From positions 1 through 23,918 of the forward strand of contig CAYQPF010000076.1 in NCBI GenBank assembly GCA_964419225.1: a stretch of DNA of 23,918 nt, given 5' to 3'. This stretch comes from CAYQPF01 sp964419225. GTDB taxonomy: Bacteria > Cloacimonadota > Cloacimonadia > Cloacimonadales > CAYQPF01. This document shows, piece after piece, positions 1 through 7,337 of this stretch. The number at the start of each line of letters is the position of its first letter. Position 1 is the stretch's first letter. The notes below the pieces were generated by a model that saw only the letters and a program-made list of their open reading frames with translations, was not told where the DNA came from and ran no database searches. The translations under genes were made by a program, and so were the position numbers.

Positions 1-48
1 TAGGTGTCAGGCATCAGTCGTCAGTGAGGATGAAATCTTTCCTGGGAG

Positions 49-67
49 AAGAGCTTGGCAGGCTCTT
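49..67. repeat. Imperfect 19-base palindrome, copy 1 of a dispersed pair
   Basis: Arms AAGAGC and GCTCTT with a near-palindromic centre. The flanks also match the second copy at 3794-3812: both are preceded by TGGGAG and followed by TTTA. The match therefore extends beyond the hairpin to about 30 bases. Confidence 0.6.
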
Positions 68-257
68 TAAAAACCCCGGATAGTATGGGAAGTATCCACA
101 AACACTGACTATTACTGACTTACACGGACGAACACTGACAAGAGAAGAAATCTGAATACATTGTGTTTCCTGATGGACCTTACAGTTTGCAACCCATTCC
201 AGACCCTTTTCTTTGAAATCCTTCTGAATCATGGTACCGATTATGGTGATTTTATTG

Positions 258-283
258 TAGAGACAGGGCATGCCCTGTCTCTA
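258..283. repeat. 26-base perfect palindrome
   Basis: The left half is TAGAGACAGGGCA and the right half is its exact reverse complement, with no loop bases. It lies in non-coding DNA 33 bases beyond the stop codon of the minus-strand gene at 316-921. It could act as a transcription-end hairpin for that gene or be a mobile palindromic repeat. There is no T-run next to it. Confidence 0.8.
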
Positions 284-315
284 TGGATAACCTACGACCA
301 TCTACAACACAAACA

Positions 316-921
316 TCAGCCTGGTTCAACCCGCTCAAGACATATCTCCTCTACCATATTCTCTGCTAAAACTTTCCTACCCACATTAATAATTGCCTTC
401 CCATCCTGTTCATCCTGATTATCGATGCTGATTTCTCCGAAAATCGTCTTATCCTTTCCCACATTCACCATTAACAATTCACCATTAACTATTTCCTCCC
501 ATTCTATTCCATTAATAATTGCTTCCCCATCCTCTTCATCATGTATATCCCTGTTAATTATTCCGAAAAGCACGTCTTCCCATGTGAGCTTTGTCAGATC
601 CAATTCCGGATTCTGTTTTCTCCAATCAAACATCATCTTCGTGAAACAGGCGTAACCATTCAGCGGATATTTATCTGTTCTGTATTGTGCATTGAAATTC
701 ACTGCATAGTTTTGAAAGTATTCTTTGAATTCTACCGGAGTGGATTTCCAAACTGCTGCCAGGTGTTTGAAGATGCTTCCCATGCGGATGTTATGCTCAG
801 TCTTGGGTGGGACAAAGTATTTTCTGGCATAGCAGAGATCCAGTTTTTTGTAATAAAGAAGAGTCAGCCCTTCTGATTTCAGGGAGTCTCTTTTCGCTCC
901 GGCTGCAAAAAATACCTGCAT
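316..921 (-). CDS. Hypothetical protein with a duplicated C-terminal unit
   Basis: This encodes a 201-residue protein. I chose the ATG at 921 because an AAGGAGG ribosome binding site stands just upstream; the longer frame to 990 has no such site. There is no signal peptide or membrane segment. Residues 1-115 look like a folded core rich in aromatic residues (LGYA-like 'DLCYARKYFVPP', 'WKSTPVEFKEYFQNYAVNFNAQY'), a pattern I associate with hypothetical proteins of Cloacimonadota-type genomes, function unknown. Residues from about 118 onward contain two copies of a unit ending DExDGxAIIN, 42 codons apart. At DNA level 385-443 and 511-569 are about 80% identical by hand count, so the tail arose by repeat duplication. 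The stop region runs into AT-rich repeats. I do not propose a function. Confidence 0.6.
   Translation of the reverse strand: MQVFFAAGAKRDSLKSEGLTLLYYKKLDLCYARKYFVPPKTEHNIRMGSIFKHLAAVWKSTPVEFKEYFQNYAVNFNAQYRTDKYPLNGYACFTKMMFDWRKQNPELDLTKLTWEDVLFGIINRDIHDEEDGEAIINGIEWEEIVNGELLMVNVGKDKTIFGEISIDNQDEQDGKAIINVGRKVLAENMVEEICLERVEPG
385..569. repeat. Internal direct repeat of 59 bases, period 126
   Basis: Copy 1 is 385-443 and copy 2 is 511-569. Both start ATTAATAATTGC and end CCGAAAA; 47 of 59 positions agree by hand count. The period is a multiple of three, so the repeat keeps the reading frame of the minus-strand gene. Confidence 0.75.
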
Positions 922-1207
922 GGTTCCTCCTTGGGAGGCAGTAAAGACCCTTAATAGAACACAGATGACACAGATTAAACAGATTATCACAGATCGAGAA
1001 TCCTTCAGTGTTCCGAAAAAGTCTCTTTTTCCCTATTCTTCCACTCACTAACAATTAACAACTATCTCCCACTTAATCCTATCTCCACTGGCACCTGACA
1101 CCTGATACCTGTTTTTACCCCTACATATAGATAAGCCGACAAAAATGAGTTTTGAAGTCACTGAAGTGAAAATAATTTATAAATTATGAGATTTTTTTGA
1201 AATAATT

Positions 1208-1252
1208 GTCCATTTAGTCCATTCTGTCCATTTAGTCCATTCTGTCCATTCC
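1208..1252. repeat. 9-base tandem repeat, five units
   Basis: The units are GTCCATTTA, GTCCATTCT, GTCCATTTA, GTCCATTCT and GTCCATTCC, forming an 18-base higher-order repeat. The same family recurs at 21784-21810. Confidence 0.85.
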
Positions 1253-1407
1253 CCCTGACACCTGACTACTGGCACCTAAGTATTTGCCTGCGGGTTTCAA
1301 TAATTTCCCATCTCTCCCATTAATAATTAATAATTAAATACTGCCAGCTATGCACAATATGTTGCCTTTTGTACAGACGAGATGTCTGCAATTCCCGTAG
1401 AAATTGT

Positions 1408-1435
1408 TTGACATGATTTTGAACATTCTTATAAT
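1408..1435 (+). promoter_or_regulatory. Near-consensus sigma-70-type promoter
   Basis: TTGACA at 1408-1413 and TATAAT at 1430-1435, separated by 16 bases. Both hexamers match the consensus exactly. Transcription would begin near 1442, leaving a short leader before the ATG at 1460. Confidence 0.8.
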
Positions 1436-1459
1436 GTTATTGTTAATAAGGAGAAAGTT

Positions 1460-2413
1460 ATGCCTAAGCAGAAAACTGATTTGCAGAATGTGGAATTAAT
1501 GGATCCCAAGGTGGATTTTGTTTTCAAGAGTATTTTTGGAAATGAGAAGTATCCTGGAATTTTGATAAGTTTTCTTAATGCTGTTTTCAGACTTACCGGA
1601 GAAGCAAAGATCATCAAAGTCAGGATAGAAAATCCTAATCTGGATAAGCGTAAGTTGAATGACAAATACTCCATTCTGGATGTAAAAGCAACTGCTAATG
1701 ACAATACTCTTATAAATATTGAAATCCAGATTAACGATACAGATATGATCTCCCGTTCTGTATTCTATCTAAGCAGACTTATTTCCGGTCAATTGAAAGA
1801 GAAAGATGAGTACCGTATTCTGAATAAATCAGTTGCCATCAACATTCTTAACTTTGATATTTTTAAAAACATCCATAGGATGCACAATGCCTTTTTATTC
1901 AAAGAAGTGGAAACTAATCAGGTCTTAACAGATTTGGCAGAGATTCATTTCATAGAATTACCAAAAATTAATTTTGCACAACCTGAAAAAGACAGTCCTT
2001 TAATGGATTGGCTTTTATTTATAGATCAACCCGAAAGTAAAGAGGTAGAAATGATTACACATAAAAATGCAGAGATACAACAGGCTAAGGATTTATTATA
2101 TACACTTAGTATGGATAAAGAAGCCAGAGCAATCTATGAAGCCCGTCAGAAAGCCCAGATGGATATGATTTCCAGCATATCAAAAGCCAGGAGAGACGGA
2201 ATAGAGGAAGGAGAACTCAAAGGTATTAATAAAGGTAAAGAAATTGGGAAAAAAGAGGGAATCAATATTGGTAAAGAACTTGGCAAAGAAGAAGGCATCC
2301 AAATCGGTGCTCATGAAAAAGCACTTGAAATAGCGAGAAATATGATCAAATCCGGGATGTCTTTAGCAGATGTTTCCAAAATAACCGGTATCCCGGAAGA
2401 GGAAATAAAATAG
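1460..2413 (+). CDS. Rpn family PD-(D/E)XK nuclease / putative transposase
   Basis: This is a 317-residue protein of the Rpn/TIGR01784 group, often annotated as a 'PD-(D/E)XK nuclease family transposase'. The N-terminal block DPKVDFVFKSIFG (residues 15-27) is the family signature. D74 and the E88-x-Q90 pair (LDVKA...NIEIQ) are the likely metal-binding nuclease residues. Residues 247-283 are a low-complexity stretch of glycine and charged repeats (GINKGKEIGKKEG type), typical of this family. The last 30 residues (MIKSGMSLADVSKITGIPEEEI) look like a small helix-turn-helix. AAGGAG lies upstream of the ATG. The family is known for RecA-independent recombination through DNA cutting; a mobile role is inferred for this copy, and I see no terminal repeats. 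Confidence 0.88.
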   Translation: MPKQKTDLQNVELMDPKVDFVFKSIFGNEKYPGILISFLNAVFRLTGEAKIIKVRIENPNLDKRKLNDKYSILDVKATANDNTLINIEIQINDTDMISRSVFYLSRLISGQLKEKDEYRILNKSVAINILNFDIFKNIHRMHNAFLFKEVETNQVLTDLAEIHFIELPKINFAQPEKDSPLMDWLLFIDQPESKEVEMITHKNAEIQQAKDLLYTLSMDKEARAIYEARQKAQMDMISSISKARRDGIEEGELKGINKGKEIGKKEGINIGKELGKEEGIQIGAHEKALEIARNMIKSGMSLADVSKITGIPEEEIK

Positions 2414-2481
2414 TTTTGGAATTACTCAGAATCATAAACACTATACGGAATAATCTTCCTTAAAGGATTACAAATTAGTTA

Positions 2482-2588
2482 TGAGTCCATTCAAGAAAGT
2501 CATTTATCCACAGATAAACGCAGATTTATGCAGATTAGGAGAAAATGAGCCTATGATAAGGTTTTGAGAGTTTTAGATTTTGAATCTG
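2482..2588. repeat. About 108-base dispersed repeat, copy 1
   Basis: It matches 4761-4869 in the same orientation. The best-conserved block is 2496-2548 (AAAGTCATTTATCCACAGA ... TTAGGAGAAAATGA), with only scattered changes and one small indel. The similarity fades over TTTTGAATCTG at the right end. It ends 25 bases before the start codon of the first lipoprotein gene and so may form part of its leader. Confidence 0.7.
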
Positions 2589-2613
2589 GAATTATCAAAG
2601 ACGGGAGACCATA

Positions 2614-3159
2614 ATGAAAAACTATCTTATGATACTATTAGCATTTGTTTTACTAAGTGGCTGTTGCATTAATAATAAGATGCCACGACCCAGAATGAGT
2701 AAAATTGAAGTTAAAGTTATTGATTGTAAATTAAGCGAAGGATCTATAATAGTTTCTTTTAGAATAAAAAACAATTATCACCGTCAAATATTTTTATATG
2801 ATAGTTCATTGCTACAATTTTCTTATACTAGCAAAGCTAATCTTGAAATAATTTCTGATTCATTAATTGAGTTGAGAAAGACAAAAAATGGTTGGGAATA
2901 TGAAAGTGGAAGTGGACTTCAAGTTGATATTCCTTTTGAAGTACCTGCCAATGAGGAAATTATACACAAGTATGTTTTTTCAATTGACATGTATAAATTT
3001 TCTAGTCTTCGTCCCATGCTTTGGGGAGGAATGGGGGAACACTTCTTTGATAATAATTTTCAGTGGAGTAGTAAAGCGAGTACAGCTTATTATTTTGAAG
3101 TTGAACCCTATTATTTTGATTTGCCTAAAGCAATAAAGGAGAACGGATGGAAAGAATAG
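2614..3159 (+). CDS. Lipoprotein of unknown function, first of a related pair
   Basis: This is a 181-residue protein with a lipoprotein signal: a short basic start, a hydrophobic run, and a lipobox LLSGC with C17 as the lipidated cysteine. It is therefore exported and anchored to a membrane. The rest is predicted to be mostly beta structure with no motif I recognise. It resembles its downstream neighbour: both continue Cys-Cys-Ile-Asn after the lipobox. Its EEIIHKYVFSIDMYKF..RPML aligns with the neighbour's DKHTFKVSYDVRKF..RPLL. A GGGAGA ribosome binding site precedes the ATG. The gene overlaps the next one by 13 bases, so the two are almost certainly co-transcribed and coupled. Confidence 0.75.
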   Translation: MKNYLMILLAFVLLSGCCINNKMPRPRMSKIEVKVIDCKLSEGSIIVSFRIKNNYHRQIFLYDSSLLQFSYTSKANLEIISDSLIELRKTKNGWEYESGSGLQVDIPFEVPANEEIIHKYVFSIDMYKFSSLRPMLWGGMGEHFFDNNFQWSSKASTAYYFEVEPYYFDLPKAIKENGWKE

Positions 3160-3671
3160 CAATTAGAGTATTAATATTTCTTTTTACTTCATTGATCTTG
3201 GTATCTTGTTGTATAAACAAAAGAATTGATTACAATTATGATCATTCTATGCTTACAGAAATCCAGACTGTTGATTATGTTGATTCTGTGTTAACAATTC
3301 AATATAGTTTTGAGTTTAGTAAAGTACCTAAACGAAATGTTTTCATATTCCCAGACAATATTTTGTTGAAACTCTATACTCTTGACAATGCTGAAAAATC
3401 TGTATATGTAGGAAGCATAGAACCCAAGTTCAATTTTAAAGAAACTGTTGTTTCTTCTAATGATAAACATACTTTCAAAGTCTCTTATGATGTCAGAAAA
3501 TTCAAATTAGATACATCAAGACCCCTGCTTATTTACGGAGCTTATTATTTAACTAAATTACCTGAAGTACCAGAGAAAATTCTTGATAAAATCGAAACGA
3601 TTTGGATATTTTATTACGATTTTGGGAAAGAGAAGGACAATGCTTCCGAAGAATTTGAATTGAAGGAATAA
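3147..3671 (+). CDS. Lipoprotein of unknown function, second of a related pair
   Basis: This is a 174-residue protein with lipobox LVSC, lipidated cysteine C21. Its start lies inside the end of the preceding gene, and AAAGGAGA upstream of the ATG supports it. It shares with that neighbour a CCIN motif after the lipobox, alternating hydrophobic beta-strand patterns in the middle, and a conserved segment ending in RPLL followed by a Gly-containing turn. The C-terminus is acidic and charged (DFGKEKDNASEEFELKE), unlike that of the first protein. The relationship suggests an old tandem duplication. The function is unknown; a pair acting together at the same membrane is an inference. Confidence 0.72.
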   Translation: MERIAIRVLIFLFTSLILVSCCINKRIDYNYDHSMLTEIQTVDYVDSVLTIQYSFEFSKVPKRNVFIFPDNILLKLYTLDNAEKSVYVGSIEPKFNFKETVVSSNDKHTFKVSYDVRKFKLDTSRPLLIYGAYYLTKLPEVPEKILDKIETIWIFYYDFGKEKDNASEEFELKE

Positions 3672-3793
3672 AAATTTAGGTGTTTGGGTGTTTTGATCCT
3701 CTGAGAATGATTGTCTAATGCTGAAGTTTTCACATTTTTCAGCACAAATTGACCCGAACCTGGTTCCAACAGGAAAATTGACATACTTGGGAG

Positions 3794-3812
3794 AAGAGCC
3801 TGCCAGGCTCTT
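3794..3812. repeat. 19-base palindrome, copy 2 of a dispersed pair
   Basis: AAGAGCCTG and CAGGCTCTT are exact inverted arms around one C. It sits between the convergent ends of the lipoprotein pair and the membrane-protein gene and is followed only by TTT. It could serve as a weak bidirectional terminator. Its partner copy is at 49-67. Confidence 0.7.
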
Positions 3813-3853
3813 TAGAATATGACACTAGTGCGTCGTCTCCAGAGATGAAATTT

Positions 3854-4735
3854 TTAAGCATTCTTTTTGATTTTATCAGTCTTAATGTTTCTGAGTAAGA
3901 GTATTGAAAAAATAATGGCACTTAGATTAATAACAGGCATAATAAAAACTACCGGGATGACATTTGCCCCGTTCAGAGCCATGAAGATGATCTTGGCATT
4001 AAGAGCAGTCATAAGTAACGACAGGAAAATCATATAAATTGTCGTGAATAGATAACCCCAGGGATTTTTACGCAGTGCGAGATAACCGGAGATAAAAGCA
4101 AAGGGCAGAAAAATACCAAGATCAAATCCCTGCACAACCAAGGTTGTGTAATGCTCAACTTGTTCGGGAATGACAGTTCCATCCAGCATGGGTGGAATAA
4201 TGATCTGCAACCATAACAGAGCTATCATTAAAGCATTAACCATCAGAAAGATCCCTGCGATCATGGGTATTTTTTCCGAGATAAGATTTTTGACCAATTT
4301 ATCCATCCTATAAGAGAACAAAGTCAGGATAAAAGCAAACAGGGAAGCACCCATGAGGAAGACATAAGCCAGAAACATCCGGTTAAAATAAGCCATAGCA
4401 GTATAGAACAGATAGGTCAGGAAAAAATACAGTAAAGTGCCTGAGAGAAGGTACAGGCCCCTCAGGTAATTCTTTCTGGCCAGGACCAGGGAGATCAATA
4501 ATAAAACCACACCTGCAAAAAGAGTGACATAATCCTGAGCAATTCCCTGAATTGCAACGTCGGCTGACATATGTTCATACAAGCCTTTGCCGTAAATTGT
4601 GATCATTTTCCCAGTGATAGATTCGAATTGCCAGTTGCCTTTTCCCGTTTGGGGATAAATTCCGTTGAAGGTGGCATATACAGCTACAACCATGATCAGG
4701 ATGATCAATCTTGTGAGTATTTTCTTATTTTTCAT
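3854..4735 (-). CDS. Polytopic inner-membrane protein, unknown function
   Basis: This is a 293-residue protein with about eight predicted membrane helices, at roughly residues 8-27, 68-88, 92-112, 117-140, 155-177, 198-218, 226-248 and 255-280. A loop of about 40 residues follows the first helix (TGKGNWQFESITGKMITIYGKG) and may face the outside. The C-terminal tail is short and lysine-rich, which fits a cytoplasmic end. I see no transporter, channel or enzyme motif and do not recognise the family. AAGGAG precedes the ATG with good spacing. It converges on the lipoprotein pair. The next gene upstream on the same strand is the broken flavoprotein, 332 bases away, so an operon is unlikely. Confidence 0.7.
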   Translation of the reverse strand: MKNKKILTRLIILIMVVAVYATFNGIYPQTGKGNWQFESITGKMITIYGKGLYEHMSADVAIQGIAQDYVTLFAGVVLLLISLVLARKNYLRGLYLLSGTLLYFFLTYLFYTAMAYFNRMFLAYVFLMGASLFAFILTLFSYRMDKLVKNLISEKIPMIAGIFLMVNALMIALLWLQIIIPPMLDGTVIPEQVEHYTTLVVQGFDLGIFLPFAFISGYLALRKNPWGYLFTTIYMIFLSLLMTALNAKIIFMALNGANVIPVVFIMPVINLSAIIFSILLLRNIKTDKIKKNA

Positions 4736-5067
4736 ATAAACTCCTTAAATCTAAGTTGATTGAGTACACTCCAAAAGTCATTTATCCACAGAAGAAACAC
4801 AGATTTACACAGATTAGGAGAAAATGAATATTTACTAAGGCAGTTTAAGAGCCTTAGCTTTTGCATCTGAGTAAAATGAAGGCATATCTGAGTTTTATAA
4901 TAATTCTAAAACACCAAGTTCAGACCTCCTGACATTAATTTGAACTCTCTCTTTCTTTTCGGATAACATCCAAATCTGCGTCTAACCGCGTTTTCCGTGT
5001 TAATCCGCGTTCTATTAAGCGTCTCTTCATCTTAATCTCTTTTCCCTTCTTAGAGCGTACTAAGAGA
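4736..5067. other. Intergenic region with dispersed repeats
   Basis: No credible gene. The second copy of the 108-base repeat is at 4761-4869, immediately upstream of the membrane-protein gene. Around 4976-5015 lies another short-period tract (AATCTGCG, AACCGCG, AATCCGCG words), which recurs in complementary form near 22678-22715. Confidence 0.55.
4761..4869. repeat. About 108-base dispersed repeat, copy 2
   Basis: Direct-orientation partner of 2482-2588. It shares TGAGT at the left end, the conserved block at 4774-4827, TAAGG, and ATCTG at the right end. It overlaps the promoter region of the minus-strand membrane protein. Confidence 0.7.
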
Positions 5068-5634
5068 TTATTTCAATTTCTTCGCTACTTCGAGAGCGAG
5101 TTCTTGAACAGGAACTGCAAGTTCGGCCAGGCGTATTTTGACATCCTGCATGCCGGGATTAGCAATGAAAGTACCGACCACTTCGCACTTAAAGAAGTTG
5201 GTTAGCAGGCCTGATATGCTGTCCATAACATGTTTATAAGCCAGGGGATTAGGATCACCTTGGGATGTGAGGAGAACGAATTTTTTACCGGGAAGGCGAT
5301 TGATACTGAAGTCGGGATTAACAAAGCCGCAGAAGCGGTCGAGGAAGGTTTTGGCGGTACCGCAGATGTAATCCAGATAAATAGGAGCACTGAAAACGAC
5401 AAGATCAGCTTCCAGCATTTTTTGAATAACCGGATTCAAATCATCTTTTTTAGTACAGTAACCTTCTTCCGGAGAAGTATATTCGCAATTACCGCAACCT
5501 TTGAAATTCAAGTCATACAGATATACATATTCAGTTTGGTGTCCCTGTTTTTCCAATTAATCACAAAAGACTTTGGTCAAGGTAGCACTCGAACCATTTT
5601 TCATGGCACTGCTGATTAATGCTAATATTTTCAT
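5068..5634 (-). pseudogene. Flavodoxin-fold NAD(P)H-dependent FMN reductase, interrupted by TAA
   Basis: The natural start is the ATG at 5634, with AGGAGGG just upstream. From it, 25 codons read MKILALISSAMKNGSSATLT..., the usual first strand and phosphate-binding loop that holds FMN. Codon 26 is TAA (5559-5557). The same frame then runs on for 162 residues to a normal stop, with the expected 'NPVIQKMLEADLVVFSAPIYLDYICGTAKTFLDRF' region and a cysteine cluster (C47, C50, C60, counting the stop as position 26). That cluster recalls iron-sulfur flavoproteins. The full length of 188 codons fits the family. The downstream part lacks the FMN loop and has no ribosome binding site of its own. This is a recent nonsense mutation or a base-call error, because nothing else in the frame has decayed. 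Confidence 0.85.
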
Positions 5635-5650
5635 AGATACCCTCCTATAT

Positions 5651-7213
5651 TTAAAAAGAATTATGTTGAATAATTTCTTCGACCAGATATTCACAAATAT
5701 TCCTGTCTTCTTTTTTGAATCCAATTCCTAACAAAATAATGTCTTTTTTTGTAGCAAGATACTTTTCATAATACTTTTTATCTTTAATCTGCTGCATAGC
5801 TTCTTTTGCTTGCCCTATCTTAAATTCCAGAATATAAACAAACTTTTCAGTCTCGATCACGGCATCAATTCTGCCTTTATTCGTCTGAACTTCGGCTTTT
5901 AAATAAACGCCAATCAGATTCAGAGTGATAAAGAGGATAGAATGATAGTATGCTTCATAGTCTTTCAGAAAGATTTCGTAAGGTATGGAGGCAAACAGAG
6001 CTTTAAGTTGTTGGATAAAATCATCTATTTGTTTTTTGTTCAAAATCCGAATCAATTTTAAAAGGATAGTATCATTTTTGCCTAATTTGGAGTAGTTATA
6101 TGCTTCTAAAAGATGTTTATAAAAAGAAAAGCGTACTTCAGCATTAGGAAAATCAAGATGATAAGCACCAAGCTGGTCAATTTCTTTTACTGTTAAATAT
6201 CCGGTTTGAAACATCAGGGAAGTTATATCCAAATTCCTTAGATCAAACTTATCAAAGAATGTGTCTGTAACCATAATCAGGCTCAATTCTTCAGGATCTA
6301 TCATTTCTTTTTTAACAATATCTATGAGGAAAGTGGGTGTCCCGGAATTGAACCAAAAGTTTTGAAATGTTTCTTTAACCAGAAAATTGAGCAGAGAAAA
6401 TGGATTATAGACAAACGAAATACCATCCCAAGAATAACCATTATACCAGAACTTTATTTTCTCCATTATTTCTTTTCTGGTATAATCAAGTTTTTTCTGG
6501 ATGATCTCCAAATAATTTGAGTAGTAAAATTCGATTTCAGCTTCGGTATATCCGAGAAGTTTGCAGTATTTTTGATCCATAGTCAGATCGTAAAGATTGT
6601 TCAAGTCGGAGAAAATAGACACTTTAGAGAATTTACTCACTCCTGTAAAGAGAACAAATTTTAAGAAGCTATCCATAGGCTTAATGACAGAGTAGAAGTT
6701 TTTTAAAGTATCTCTGTTTTCTTCTGCTAAATCCAGGTCTTTTCCCAAATAATCTATGATGGGTTTATCGTATTCATCAATCAGAATAACTACCTGAGAA
6801 GCAAACTTTTGAGACAATTTCTCAATTAAGGAAATAAGCATTTCTTTGGAAGTTCCGTAAGAGATATCCTTGATGCAATACAAGTCGGCATTCCGGATTA
6901 TGATATTTTTAAGTGCGGTAATTAATCCCTGTTCTTTATAATCAGTGCTGCTTAAATCTATTTGGATGACAGGATATTTCTTCCATTCAAGCTTATCATA
7001 GATCCATAACCCTTGAAAAAGCTCTTTATTCCCGGTAAATAATTCAGCCAGAGTATTGATCAGTAAAGATTTCCCAAAACGTCGGGGTCGTGAAAGAAAA
7101 CAATACTTTAAATCTTCGATTAAATGATAAAATATTTCGGATTTATCAACATAAATATAGTTGTTTTCAATGATTTCTCTGAATCCTTGCACCCCTAAAG
7201 ACAACTTTTTCAT
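5651..7213 (-). CDS. AAA-ATPase-like protein with C-terminal PD-(D/E)XK nuclease domain
   Basis: This is a 520-residue protein of the AAA-ATPase_like (PF09820) plus PDDEXK_9 (PF08011) architecture, abundant in Bacteroidetes, Clostridia and Cloacimonadota. The N-terminus GVQGFREIIENNYIYVDKS is the family signature. RRFGKS (residues 44-49) is the Walker A variant and ILIDEYDKP the Walker B. Near the C-terminus, D450 (GRIDAVIE) and E463-x-K465 (ILEFK) form the nuclease triad. All key residues are intact. I place the start at the ATG at 7213, after GGAGG; the TTG at 7225 lies within that binding site. The family's cellular role is not settled; defence or genome-maintenance roles are guesses. It is the second PD-(D/E)XK gene in the window, after the one at 1460. 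Confidence 0.9.
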   Translation of the reverse strand: MKKLSLGVQGFREIIENNYIYVDKSEIFYHLIEDLKYCFLSRPRRFGKSLLINTLAELFTGNKELFQGLWIYDKLEWKKYPVIQIDLSSTDYKEQGLITALKNIIIRNADLYCIKDISYGTSKEMLISLIEKLSQKFASQVVILIDEYDKPIIDYLGKDLDLAEENRDTLKNFYSVIKPMDSFLKFVLFTGVSKFSKVSIFSDLNNLYDLTMDQKYCKLLGYTEAEIEFYYSNYLEIIQKKLDYTRKEIMEKIKFWYNGYSWDGISFVYNPFSLLNFLVKETFQNFWFNSGTPTFLIDIVKKEMIDPEELSLIMVTDTFFDKFDLRNLDITSLMFQTGYLTVKEIDQLGAYHLDFPNAEVRFSFYKHLLEAYNYSKLGKNDTILLKLIRILNKKQIDDFIQQLKALFASIPYEIFLKDYEAYYHSILFITLNLIGVYLKAEVQTNKGRIDAVIETEKFVYILEFKIGQAKEAMQQIKDKKYYEKYLATKKDIILLGIGFKKEDRNICEYLVEEIIQHNSF

Positions 7214-7231
7214 CCGAACCTCCAAAATGCC

Positions 7232-7259
7232 ATATTATTAATTTGTCTGAGAAAGTCAA
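7232..7259 (-). promoter_or_regulatory. Promoter for the AAA-nuclease gene
   Basis: Reading the minus strand, TTGACT (7259-7254) and TAATAT (7237-7232) are separated by 16 bases. Transcription would start close to 7225, giving a very short leader before the ATG at 7213. Confidence 0.55.
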
Positions 7260-7337
7260 GATTTGTGAAAAAGTGCATGGCGAATGAGCAAACCAGGTCT
7301 CTCTTTTACACAATATCACCTCAATTCTTGTTTATTC

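Larger units (their letters stand above)
1..315. other. Repeat-rich non-coding stretch at the left edge
   Basis: I see no credible gene here. The stretch opens with a 7-base-period tract at 3-23 (units GGTGTCA, GGCATCA, GTCGTCA). It then carries an imperfect 19-base palindrome at 49-67 whose sister copy is at 3794-3812, and a 26-base perfect palindrome at 258-283. Positions 101-140 repeat the word ACTGAC three times. Short open frames on both strands have no ribosome binding site and no recognisable protein. Confidence 0.6.
922..1459. other. Repeat-rich intergenic region
   Basis: No credible gene. It contains 9-10-base-period CAGATT words (about 960-992), two 7-base-period tracts (1092-1111 and 1254-1275, units CACCTGA/CCTGACA), and a 9-base tandem repeat at 1208-1252. 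The promoter of the Rpn-family gene is at 1408-1435. Confidence 0.6.

Noticed and set aside
541..876. Plus-strand frame of 111 codons opposite the hypothetical gene
   Set aside because: The minus-strand gene has a strong ribosome binding site and sensible protein composition; the opposite frame has neither.
1208..1252. Direct repeats as an origin of replication or plasmid iterons
   Set aside because: Units are only 9 bases, there is no initiator gene or DnaA-box cluster, and the same family appears in other spacers.
1460..2413. Rpn-family gene as a complete insertion sequence
   Set aside because: No terminal inverted repeats or target duplication are visible near its ends; the nearby 108-base repeat is also found away from this gene.
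5068..5556. Flavoprotein read as an intact gene from the TTG at 5556
   Set aside because: TTG follows the in-frame stop directly, has no ribosome binding site and would omit the FMN-binding loop; the true start is at 5634.
5557..5559. Recoding of the TAA in the flavoprotein gene
   Set aside because: TAA is not used for selenocysteine or pyrrolysine, and other genes here end normally at TAA, so an alternative code is not supported.
5230..5619. Plus-strand frame of 129 codons opposite the flavoprotein
   Set aside because: It is the complement of a recognisable gene, has no recognisable protein and lacks a good ribosome binding site.
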